64,000 bases of DNA from Pilatotrama ljubarskyi (lineage: Eukaryota; Basidiomycota; Agaricomycetes; Polyporales; Polyporaceae). The stretch is from contig MU277674.1 in the NCBI GenBank assembly GCA_022385805.1, forward strand, positions 1,251 through 65,250, read 5' to 3'. This document shows, one piece after another, positions 23,665 through 33,594 of this stretch (position 1 is the first letter of the stretch; each line of letters starts with the position of its first letter). The position numbers and the translations under genes were made by a program. Below the pieces are notes generated by a model. The model was not told the DNA's origin and made no database searches. It saw nothing but the letters and a program-made list of their open reading frames with translations.

Positions 23665-24119
23665 CCTTATTGCTACATTATCACTACCTTCTCACTCTCA
23701 CCTATTATCTGGATCGCACAACCCTCATCTTATTTGCAGCCCCGCATCGGACGATTCAGTGACCAGTACCACTTGCTCTCCTCACGCTGTCTCTCACCAT
23801 CGCACAACCCTCTAGTCGCATACACTTGAGCTCTGTCTTCGTAGTCTCGTTGTAGAAGCCATTTTGCAGGATGTGATATATATGGGCTCACAATGTATTT
23901 TCTACATCCTCATGCACATGTCGTGCTTGCGATGCCGAGTGAGCATGCGTGGCCGAGCGGCGCGCTGGAGGAGGCGAGACGAGACTCGAGCCTAGCGTCG
24001 CCTTGGGCGCCTACGGACTTCCATACCTCTGTCTGCGTTCACGTGTAGAGGCACAGCTCGGCGTCACCGACTGCGAGCTCCAGTCTTTCGTCTCCACCAC
24101 CACCTCTCTCGCTCTTCCC
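23665..24119. promoter_or_regulatory. Intergenic region TOP1 / CDS1
   Basis: Pyrimidine-rich sequence between tandem genes, probably carrying the CDS1 promoter. An in-frame upstream ATG at 23949 would extend CDS1 by 57 unconserved residues, so it is not used as the start. Confidence 0.4.
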
Positions 24120-26376
24120 ATGTCTGCCTCTACGCGACCGTCATTCACGTCCAAGACCGCCTGGGCTGCGCTCGGCATCGAGTCCGGCGAGGAAACCGAC
24201 GAGGAAGTCCTGGACGAGACCCCCGCGTCCCAGCCAGAAAGGTATGACGATGCACCGTCGGCGCTCTTCCTCATACGGAGTCCTCTCGCACTTGGACTTA
24301 TTCGCGCTGATACATTCGTCTGCTAGCGCGTCCGAGGGCACGGCCAAGCCCTCCAAGAGTGCCTTGAAGAAGCAGAAGGCGTTGGCTCGCGCCGAGAAAC
24401 GGCAGCAGGAGAAGCTAGCACGCGCCGCGGCCAAGGCGCAGGCCGCCGCTGGCGCGACCAAGACCGCTGCACCTGCTGGAGATGTCAAGTCCGCCGCACA
24501 GCCTGTGGTGCAGACACAACCCGCGACATCCGAGCCAGCACGTGTGAAAGCAGAGGAGCCTGAGAAGCTGCCGGCCCAGGAGCTTGTCCAGGATGTGCCA
24601 GAGCCCGCTGCGCCCAAGCCAGCAAACGGTGCAGCGCACTCGCACTCGGTGGCGAATGGGTCAGCGCACCACGAGATTGCTCCCGAACCCGAGGCGCCCT
24701 CCGTCCCACCGCCCCCGAGCTATAACATGCCTCCGCCAGTCGAAACGAAGCCTGCTGCACAGCAAACTACCTCCAGATCGGCACCGTCAGAGAAAGAGGC
24801 GCTCGCAGCGCGGAGAAGTGACATCGAAAGTCAGCCACAGAAGCAGGTCCAGCAACAGCCGCCAGAGCAAGTTGAGAAGGCGAAGAAAAAAAGCAGCTTC
24901 GTGACCCGCACATTATGGACGTTCATCATGATTGGGGGCTTCATCAGTGAGGACACAATTCTCCACCTTGCGAGCGCCTCGCTGACGCGGTATTCGTGGA
25001 ACAGCCCTGCTGCTTATGGGACATGCGTACATGATCGTCTTGGTCATGCTATGCCAGACTTTGGTCTACCGCGAGGTGACGGCTCTCTTTTCGCTCAAGC
25101 GGAAAGACGTCGGCGAGACAGGCGCGAGGGGACGCGACCCTTGGAGCAAGACCCTGAACTGGTATTTCTTCGCCGTCACGAACTACTTCCTGTATGGGGA
25201 GAGTATCATCTACTACTTCAAGGTATGTGCATGGCTGCCAGAGTGCGCAACGGTTATTCACAATGCTCTGTCATATAGCACGTCGTTTTCTCGAATGCAC
25301 AGCTCGCGCCGTTCGCGACGAATCACCGCTTCGTCAGCTTCACGCTGTACCTGATCGGTTTTGTCGGCTTCGTCCTTTCGCTCAAACGTGGGTACCTCAA
25401 GCAGCAGTTCGGTCTGTTCTGCTGGGTACATATGACGCTACTCCTCATCGTCGTCTCAAGGTCCGTCCTTCCCGCTACTCACTACACGCATAATATGACG
25501 TCAACTACTCATGCGTTCCACCTCCAGCCACTTCATCGTGAACAACATCATCGAAGGCCTCATCTGGTTCTGGGTGCCCGCGTCACTTGTCATCTGCAAC
25601 GACGTCTTCGCCTACGTCTGGGGCATCACGCTCGGCCGCACTCCACTGATCAAGCTTTCGCCGAAGAAGACCGTCGAGGGCTTCGTCGGCGCGTTCTTCA
25701 GCACGATCATCTTCGGCCTCATATGGGGCACGTACTTCATGCGCTTCGACTACATGATCTGCCCGATGCGCGACCTCGGTGTCACCGCGTGGAGCGGCCA
25801 GCTGCAGTGCGAGCCCAACCCTGTCTTCGTATGGAGAGACTGGCAGATGCCTGCGCCGCTGAGCGTCTTCCTTACCACCCTGGTAAGCTCTCCGACGGCC
25901 TGGTCACTAACGCATGACTGAACACCTTCGGTTATTGCAGATGGGACATCAAGTCACCACGATCCCGTATGCGCCCTACCAGCTGCACTTGCTTGTGCTC
26001 TCCTGCTTCGCGTCGCTCGTCGCGCCCTTCGGCGGCTTCTTCGCCTCGGGTTTCAAGCGCGCCTTCGACATCAAGGACTTCGGTCACAGCATCCCCGGCC
26101 ACGGCGGCATGACCGACCGCATGGACTGCCAGTACGTCGCGCGCCGCGCACGCTCTCCCGCTCCCTCACGCAGCTACTGACCACATGCGAAAATGGCAGG
26201 TTCCTCATGGGCGTCTTTACCTACGTGTACTACAGCAGCCTCATCCGCGACAACCACGTCACCGTCGGCTCGATCCTCCAGACGATCGTCAGCGGCCTCA
26301 CACTCACCGAGCAGCTCGAGCTCATGGCCGACCTCAAGCGCTACCTCGAGAGCCAGGGCGTCGAGGTTAGGCTGTG
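24120..26376 (+). CDS. CDS1: Phosphatidate cytidylyltransferase (CDP-diacylglycerol synthase)
   Basis: This ER/mitochondrial membrane enzyme makes CDP-diacylglycerol from CTP and phosphatidic acid, the precursor of phosphatidylinositol and phosphatidylserine. The C-terminal half has the membrane core: [78 protein letters not shown] and [20 protein letters not shown]. It also has the full family signature [19 protein letters not shown] followed by [10 protein letters not shown], with its KD and metal-binding DxxD residues. It ends [20 protein letters not shown]. The N-terminal ~260 residues are unusual: an acidic start ([11 protein letters not shown]), a Lys/Ala/Arg coiled-coil ([20 protein letters not shown]), then Pro/Gln/Ala-rich disorder. 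Introns of about 50-80 nt split the gene, including one within the signature region after DRMDCQ. It converges on RPS23. Confidence 0.94.
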
Positions 26377-26969
26377 ATGCGCGTAGTTACACGCGGCGGA
26401 CGGTTCGCGAAGGCTGCGATCGCACGCAGTGGGGCAGGAAACATCACCATTAGTGACCGCGGTTGGGCGATTAAAAACAGGGCAGGTTGCGGGAAGACAT
26501 GGCTGCTCATGCGCTACGCGCGATTGTTTCGGGCGGGGGACTTGTTCTTGGCCTTCATCCAACATACCATAATTTGTCTAATAGTATGACCACCATGCTA
26601 CTCTTTCATGGCCCTAATACACAAGGATTGTTTAGTAGTCACGGACAGAGGCAACATAACGGCGGTAGTTGTTCCACACTTCTTCAGGACTCTCGGGTGG
26701 ACGACGCAAGCTACTGAGTAGCATTGTTGATCTTCATGTGGCCCAATGGTCTTCGCATTGACAGGGTCAGGGGGCACACGTCACAGCCATGATATAAGAT
26801 GGGAAGACATCCTTGGGTATACCCCTAGTCTTTATTTTTGGAGGGTGCGCGGCATAATGCATATGGCTTATTCTCGTTCATATGCTATCGTAGGTGGTAC
26901 ATGACGCCGAGAGAGGATTGGGCGAGTGCGAGGAGACAGAGAAAGCAGCAGATACAACATGCGATGCGC
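26377..26969. other. Convergent intergenic region CDS1 / RPS23
   Basis: 3' flanks of two convergent genes; AT-richer than the genes. No further gene is supportable. Confidence 0.4.
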
Positions 26970-27736
26970 TTATGACCTGGGCTTCTCCTGCAGATGCGGA
27001 GTCAACATTACACTTCTGCCAGAGCAACGAGCAGAACTTGCCTTCTTCTCCTTCCAGAGAGCCAACAGACCAACACCAGAAACCTTGACGACCTTGAAGC
27101 GGACACCAGGAATATCACCCTTGGCCTTACCCCGGCGACCGAAGCCGGAGATCAGGACCTCGTCGTTCTCATCGACGAAGTTCAAGCAACCATCGTTCTG
27201 TAGGGAACTGCGGTTAGTATCATGTGTGCGCTCAAAACGCCGCCATCAGGTCCAGGCTGCCCTAGAGCGTACAAGGGCCCGACTCGGGAAAAACAGGTGG
27301 GAGGATACTAACCGGCACGAAAGCGGTGACCTTCTTGCCGTTCTTGATGAGCTGCACACGGACACACTTCCGGATAGCGGAGTTGGGCTGCTTGGCCTCA
27401 ACGCCGACCTTCTCCAGGACGATGCCCTTAGCGTGCGAGGAGCCTCCAGTGGGGGAGGTCTTGTAGATGTTACCGAGGGCCCGCTTCTTGTACGCCTTGT
27501 CCGCCTATACATCGCGCGATCGCAGAGGAATTACGAGGGGGACACGGTCAGAAAGACCTCGCTGAAGAGGGGATAGGTCGATAAAAGCTCACCCAGCGAT
27601 TTTCACGGCGGTCGTTGCGGAGCTTGCGCGCAGCCTGCAAGCCGCGAGGTTTGTTGGCTGCAGCACCCGACAGTCAGCAGCAGCCCAGACATGCTCAGAA
27701 CGGCGAGCACAGCGAGGACGACGACTTACAGCCCAT
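26970..27736 (-). CDS. RPS23: 40S ribosomal protein S23 (uS12)
   Basis: uS12 sits at the decoding centre of the small ribosomal subunit. Five coding exons reconstruct a 145-residue protein, the same length as yeast Rps23: 27730-27736 (ATGGGCT), 27593-27657 ([21 protein letters not shown]), 27313-27504, 27042-27197 and 26970-26987 (EKPRS, stop). Family hallmarks are complete: [60 protein letters not shown] and [20 protein letters not shown]. The PNS loop proline hydroxylated in other eukaryotes is present. Introns 1-3 are GT-AG. Intron 4 (26988-27041) starts gcaagt, giving a GC-AG intron. It is divergent from the MetX-like gene. Exon positions here were checked codon by codon. Confidence 0.97.
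26988..27041 (-). other. GC-AG intron 4 of RPS23
   Basis: On the minus strand the sequence reads ...GAGAAGAAG|gcaagt...ctgcag|GAGAAGCCC. The donor matches the known GC-AG consensus (AG|GCAAGT). The intron is 54 nt, a multiple of three, and contains no in-frame stop, so retention would add 18 residues in frame. Confidence 0.9.
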
Positions 27737-28341
27737 TCTTGACGGTGTTGGCGGTGGTAGAGACGAGGGAAGAAGCCTAGATGCGGAGTTTCAATTCAAG
27801 ATGCCAGAACTGTGAAGTACCTCGCCGGTCCTGCACGTGACTGTAGCAGCGTGTGGGTGGCTGTCGGCAACTTCCGATCCCCCTCTCACCGCTCGAAGCT
27901 CAGCCTGTACAGTCCCCCGAGTTTCTCATGTTGCTATGAAGCGTCTTTGCGTCTCTATCTACCAGCATGCAGCTTTGTCGTGCTGTGGTCTGTTCGCATG
28001 CGTGTCGCGCAAGGTCGCCATGCTCTCGTTTCCTGTGGTGACTGGTGTGTTTTGCAGCAGTGCTGAGTCCGCCCGTGTGGCATAACATCCCTGGGATGTC
28101 TGCAGAATTTACGGTTGCGGCCGCAGTACAGGTCAGATGAGATGCTACTCCTGAGTCGTCTGAAGAAACTCCCACTGTCTCTCGTCACTCATGCCTTGTC
28201 ATAGACTTTCTCCCAGCTCCTTGTGTCACGCTGACTTCGCTATCTGTTATCTGCCCACGTCGTCGTAAGCTATATGACGCGGCACGAAGGGCAATACCTG
28301 CTGCACGTCCAGCCATCGTTGCTGCAGTCCGCCCGCTCACC
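27737..28341. promoter_or_regulatory. Divergent promoter region RPS23 / MetX-like gene
   Basis: 605 bp between divergent start codons. No conserved reading frame is seen. It should contain both promoters. Confidence 0.45.
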
Positions 28342-30000
28342 ATGTCCACGGGCACCGAGATCCAGTACTATCGCCATGGCCGCTTCCGCGTAGCTGGTGG
28401 CGTCCTCCCCGACGCTATAACCGCTTATCGCACGTACGGAGATCCAGCAAACCCTTGCATAGTCTTTCCCACCTGCTACGGCGGGAGGCTGGACAGTACG
28501 CTGCTTTAACCATGCGGTCTCGCGGACATTCACCAGAGACAGATGCGGGTCTTCTAGGCCAGGACTACATGATCGGCACTGACAAAGTATGTTACTTTCA
28601 AGCAATCCAGTGTGATTTGCTCAACGTGCATCTGCGTAGGCACTTGACCCTTCTAAGTATTATATCGTCACCTTAGCGCTGTTCTCCAATGGCGAGGTAC
28701 GGCATGCATATTCTGGTCGAGCAGACAGTCGCTCAGCGTCATCTTGTAGTCGTCTTCGCCGTCAAACACGGTATGCCGTAGGTCTGGTATCGAGGAATAC
28801 AGCTCACTAAAGCCTCTGGGAGACAGCCCGCTCCGTACAATGGGCCATATTTCCCAGCGGTGTCTTACGAAGATAACATGCCAGTCTATCTCCGACATAG
28901 AGCTTGCGCAATCTCTCACGTCCAGACAGCCGTGCACAGTATGCGGTCCTCACGAAGGCTCTCACTGTGAAGAAGGTCTTCTGCGTGATCGGTTTCTCAA
29001 TGGGCGGCCAGCAGGTGATTCCTTTTGACTTCGAGGCACACCCCTGCGAAGCCAACCCGTGTGATAGGCTTACTACTGGCCGGTGATGTACCCGGACTTC
29101 GTAGAGAGGTCAGTGGGCTCCTCCATTCCTAATATCATAGGAAGCTGACGATCGCCCTCCGTCAGGTTCATCCCGATATGCGGCTCAGCGCGTACTAGCC
29201 AGCATAACAAGTGGTACGCCCCCCAGCCCGGGTACCACCTGGTGGACATCGCTTGACAACATTGGCATGTGCTAGCTTCTTGGAAGGGCCGAAGGCAGCA
29301 TTGGTCAATTCGAAGGACTTCGACAACGGACATTATAGCAAGGAGCCCCAGTTTGGACTCCGCGCCTTTGGCCGTGTCTACTCGGCATGGGCGTATGGTC
29401 AGACGGTACGCCGCGTGTTTCACGCAGTCGCTTGTGGCCTGATGTCGTTCGCCGATGGCAGTGGTTCCGCGAGCATGGGTACCTAATGGACGGGCTTTAC
29501 GCCTCCCTGGAGGACTTCCTGCGCGCTGAGTGGGAGGGCGGTTTCCTCGGGACGTGGGATGCGAACGATCTCATTACGCTCTTACACACATGGCAGACGG
29601 GGGACGTCTCTCTCATTGGGAAGACTGGCCTGGCGTCCGGAAGTGACGACTCTGGCTTTACCGATAGTCTGGCGGGGATCAAGGCCAAAGGCTTAATCAT
29701 GCCTTGCAGGACTGACCTGTACTTTCCGGTAAGCTCAGCACTCGTGGGCGTCATCAAGCTCTGTAACAAAGACGTGACATCGCCTACAGCCTGAAGACAG
29801 CGAGATCGAGGTATCCCTCATGAAGAACGGCTCGAAGCTCGTCGTGATCGACTCCGTTTGGGGACACATGGGTAAGTGTCGACTCGCATGAGGTGCAATG
29901 CAGCACGCACTTAGCAGAAATCACAGCTGGAGGCGGTAGCAACCCGCGCGACGATGAGTTCATCAAAGAGCAAGTGCGAAACTTCCTCGCGGAGGCGTGA
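28342..30000 (+). CDS. MetX-like alpha/beta hydrolase (homoserine O-acetyltransferase family)
   Basis: An alpha/beta-hydrolase fold protein of the MetX-related group. The order is: YRHGRFRVAGGVLPDAITAY, IVFPTCYGG (oxyanion region), QDYMIGTDK, ALDPSKYYIVTLALFSNGE, PYNGPYFPAVSYEDN, the nucleophile elbow VFCVIGFSMGGQQ, YYWPVMYPDFVERFIPICG, EGPKAALVNSKDFDNGHY, LRAFGRVYSAWAYGQT, TWDANDLITLLHTWQTGDVS, the acid region LIMPCRTDLYFPPEDS and the catalytic His in VIDSVWGHMAGGGSNP. It ends NFLAEA. The Ser-Asp-His triad is complete. Homologues in fungi are often named homoserine acetyltransferase without proof, so the substrate is unknown. About nine short introns are needed. Intron 28880-28929 must use a GC donor to give EDNIRAQYAV. 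Two 5' exon joins around 28796 are uncertain. Confidence 0.88.
28880..28929 (+). other. Probable GC-AG intron in the MetX-like gene
   Basis: AACAT|gccagt...gacag|CCGTGCACAG restores the conserved NIRAQYAV block. No GT donor nearby gives the same frame. The donor is a poor match beyond GC, so this is less certain than the RPS23 case. Confidence 0.55.
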
Positions 30001-31731
30001 AGCAACGCATGAGGGTCACACGGTCAATCTGCCCTTCAGTCGCGCTTCTGCCCATCTGTGTTTGATGTTCATGATCTGGCACTGCTGAGACCTTCGACGC
30101 AATATGTTCTGTGGTTTATCGATGAACTACAGAACAGACGTTTATCATTGATCATCGCTTTCCGAGGGTCTCCGTGTACGATCGAGTCTGTCGAAGCAAT
30201 GAAGTTGCCTTTCCTGGTGTGTAAGTAAGTTCACCTTACGGCATGCCCCGCTGTCCAGACTCCACGACGCCTGCGACCATTTCCCCTATCTCTTACCATC
30301 ACCTCCTGCATGCTATGATTCCCCCGCACAGGCCGTCACCCACGGACGAGCCGAGAACCATAGTGTATCTGTAGAGTTGTGGCAGCTTCTCAGGCGCGAC
30401 TGTATGCTACCACGAATGCGCGGTGCTGCTTCGAGCTTGCGCCCGCCTGAAGATCCGCTTAGTCAGTGGGGAGGGTCGCGTTTTGTCCTGCAGCAGTCCC
30501 GCTAGGTGCGTTGTCCTGTCATCCACCGTTCTATCGCTTGACTCCGCGACGTGCTTCTGCATCGCACATTTCGGGCAGAGGGGTGGCTCCCTCTGTGGTT
30601 GCTGCCGGACATCACCTGTTCCATCGTCCATGCGGAGTCAGCCTGAGCTTTTCAGCCCGGGTGCTGCGCGCATGAGAGCGACGGCGTCGTTCCCTTTGCG
30701 GTGCGATGAGGGTGCTTCGATCGTGTAGTTAGACCTTGGGTCAGGGCCACTTGGTGGCACTGCGCGCTGCTATTACAACGTGAGGAGTTGCGGCCGACGC
30801 AGGCAGTCGGTGCGCGCCTCAAGCGATCCACGACTAAGGGGGTACTCCGATGCCGCCCTGCTGTCACTACTGTCGGTCGCGTATCCTTCCGTGATTCAAA
30901 CAGCGCGGCGTGTCACAAAATCGGGTGGCCCAACTATGCCCTGGGCCATTGACTACCCGTTTCCAAGGTCGCGCAAGCCCGCGCGTTCGTGTCCGTAAGT
31001 GTCATCCAGTTGAGTATGAGGAGCGGCAGTGTGCTTCCCGCGGCGACCCTGGCACATGTCCGAGCTTAGTGCTACCGCGTGGTGCCCTTCGTGGGCTTGC
31101 CCTCCGCGCGGTAGGCGAGGACACTCTGCACCGAGCAGCTGCTCGAATTTTTGGAAACTCAGACCTCTTTGTGAGGTGGATTCTTGCAAAACGTAGTATA
31201 CCTTGGTAGCCTCTGTAAAGCGGACCGCTGACTCATGCGTGTACTGCTCTGGGACCTTGCTTCACGCTGTATGGTACAGAGACAGTCGGGGCCTATCACC
31301 TGTACTTATCATAGCTTTAGTGGGGGCTTTATAATAAAATTCTGAGAAAGGGAATACGATAGGCCTACCATTCGAGCGTCGCGGTCGTGAGCATGCCGGC
31401 CTCGTGTGAGGAGCATGCTCCTCTCCCTGCATGCTCTCACTGCTACCGTCACCTCTCATGTCTTTCGGCGCACGACCCTCCTCGCACAGACTCAGGGCAT
31501 CACGCAGTTGACTCTGGGCCGGCTGCGCTTTTGAGTATGGCGTAGTCATCTCCAAGCAGGCGCCGGTGGCCAAGTACTGCTGGCACCAAACCCTCCGTAA
31601 GGCGCCCCTGCTTTGTGCTGGTGCTCGCCCGAAGACGCATCCGCGAGGACGAAGAGGGTGGAGGGCTCGCCCACTCTCCTCAGGCGCTCTGCAGTGCCCC
31701 CCGAGGCCGCGACCTAGTAGTTCATACACGC
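30001..31731. other. Gene-poor region left of the hAT-like element
   Basis: 3' flank of the MetX-like gene followed by GC-rich sequence with only short unconserved frames. I recognise no gene, RNA or repeat in it. Confidence 0.4.
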
Positions 31732-31739
31732 TCTATCGC
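31732..31739. repeat. Left 8-bp target-site duplication
   Basis: tctatcgc, immediately outside the left terminal repeat and identical to 32759-32766. Confidence 0.85.
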
Positions 31740-31756
31740 TAGGGCTCCGCATCGTA
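31740..31756 (+). repeat. Left terminal inverted repeat of the hAT-like element
   Basis: 17 bp, identical to the reverse complement of 32742-32758. Similarity continues imperfectly for about 30 bp inward, including a shared acggcgtaa. Confidence 0.9.
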
Positions 31757-31834
31757 CGGATACGCTGACGGCGTAATTCGCACGGTACGATACGCCCCGG
31801 ACGGCTCAGAGGCCGGGCGGATGGGCGTCAAATT

Positions 31835-32449
31835 NNNNNNNNNNNNNNNNNNNNNNNNNNNNNNNNNNNNNNNNNNNNNNNNNNNNNNNNNNNNNNNNNN
31901 NNNNNNNNNNNNNNNNNNNNNNNNNNNNNNNNNNNNNNNNNNNNNNNNNNNNNNNNNNNNNNNNNNNNNNNNNNNNNNNNNNNNNNNNNNNNNNNNNNNN
32001 NNNNNNNNNNNNNNNNNNNNNNNNNNNNNNNNNNNNNNNNNNNNNNNNNNNNNNNNNNNNNNNNNNNNNNNNNNNNNNNNNNNNNNNNNNNNNNNNNNNN
32101 NNNNNNNNNNNNNNNNNNNNNNNNNNNNNNNNNNNNNNNNNNNNNNNNNNNNNNNNNNNNNNNNNNNNNNNNNNNNNNNNNNNNNNNNNNNNNNNNNNNN
32201 NNNNNNNNNNNNNNNNNNNNNNNNNNNNNNNNNNNNNNNNNNNNNNNNNNNNNNNNNNNNNNNNNNNNNNNNNNNNNNNNNNNNNNNNNNNNNNNNNNNN
32301 NNNNNNNNNNNNNNNNNNNNNNNNNNNNNNNNNNNNNNNNNNNNNNNNNNNNNNNNNNNNNNNNNNNNNNNNNNNNNNNNNNNNNNNNNNNNNNNNNNNN
32401 NNNNNNNNNNNNNNNNNNNNNNNNNNNNNNNNNNNNNNNNNNNNNNNNN
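31835..32449. other. Assembly gap (615 N)
   Basis: A run of undetermined bases wholly inside the hAT-like element. Reading frames that span it are artefacts. Confidence 0.99.
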
Positions 32450-32741
32450 CCCATCGGGCAGCAGCTTCAACGGCTCGCAAACAGTTCGTGAGTGCCCGAT
32501 TATGTCATGGTATATCATTCAATGATCATCCCAATCCGTTGAATCGAAAAAAGTGCATTCATTACAGACTGGATTTGGTGAAGATGGGTACACGGAACCG
32601 GCGTACGTGCGGCTATACGGCGTATAGATACGGTTACGCTCACGGCCTGGCCGGAGGGATCCGAGACTTCGCGGGGGCGTGGGAACCGTAAATACGGAGC
32701 CGCCGTAACCCAATACGTCCGCGTTACGCCGTAAATTCCGC

Positions 32742-32758
32742 TACGATGCGGAGCCCTA
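32742..32758 (-). repeat. Right terminal inverted repeat of the hAT-like element
   Basis: Reverse complement of the left repeat, perfect over 17 bp. Confidence 0.9.
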
Positions 32759-32766
32759 TCTATCGC
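32759..32766. repeat. Right 8-bp target-site duplication
   Basis: tctatcgc, immediately outside the right terminal repeat. Confidence 0.85.
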
Positions 32767-33594
32767 TCGCATCCGGGTGCTTGCATTTGTTGCAGCGTTC
32801 CGGGCAGCACGGACTCCCGGGCCCGGTCCATGCTGTACCGCTAGAAGAGGTGTGTCCCTTATCATCGCCCACGCTCGGTGAGACTCGCGACTGAGTCGTG
32901 ACCTGCGTGCGAGGGATGGTGCCGAGCTCAGGCTCGGTGGGAGCGCAATGGGTACCTACCTGAAAGTTGCAATCAGCTCTCCAGTGCATTGCCCGCAATA
33001 GCCACTTAAACGCCGTAGAGTCCCTATAGGAGCGCCCTGCGCCGGAGGACGATCTCGTCTTCTGCGCATGAAAGCAGTGCGGGACTTTGCGGCGATCCCA
33101 AACCGCGAGGGCGTGTACTGAAGGGTTGGTATCTGTGTTACTCGGGTATCCAGCGGCCACCCAGGTTCTCTCGGAGGCCGGTGGTGGCACCTCTTTTCGC
33201 ATTCTATGTGAGTATGAGGAGCAGAACGAAGGAAGCTGCTGGGAAGCGGTCGGGGGGCACAACGGCCTGCTTCGCCGCGCGGTGTCCTTTGCGGTCAACC
33301 CTTGCGCGGCGGAGAGGCTTACCCGCTGCCACAATTTCTGGAATACAACCCTTTCCAAGGGTCCACTGGATCCTCTCATGTTACAACGGTATGCGATTCA
33401 ATATTGGCGAGAATACAAGGGAAATGTACAGGATAGCAAGGTACTGGCATAGCAGCAGTTGGCGCAACTGATATCTGTCCTAAAGGAAGGTTCATAGCAC
33501 GTTTGGTAGACGGATGATTAGACACTCACCGAAGATCTAGGCTGTTACTACAGTAGAGTACATTGAGGCAACGCAATGTATACGCGGGACATGA
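32767..33594. other. Gene-poor region right of the hAT-like element
   Basis: Short unconserved frames only. The last part is the 3' flank of the F-box gene on the minus strand. Confidence 0.4.

Larger units (their letters stand above)
31740..32758. mobile_element. Non-autonomous-looking hAT-like DNA transposon with internal assembly gap
   Basis: The ends are a perfect 17-bp inverted repeat (TAGGGCTCCGCATCGTA at 31740-31756; its reverse complement at 32742-32758). Each end is flanked by the same 8 bp, tctatcgc (31732-31739 and 32759-32766). An 8-bp target duplication with TAGGG-type ends is characteristic of hAT elements. Inside, sub-terminal sequence is full of short repeats such as cggcgta, ttacg and ccgtaa, and the two ends stay similar beyond the 17 bp. 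615 bp of the 1019 bp are N, so presence of transposase code cannot be judged; at the shown length a full hAT transposase would not fit. Gap length may be arbitrary. Confidence 0.88.

Noticed and set aside
31739..32525. Frames of 208-259 codons on both strands across the gap
   Set aside because: They exist only because undetermined bases contain no stop codons.
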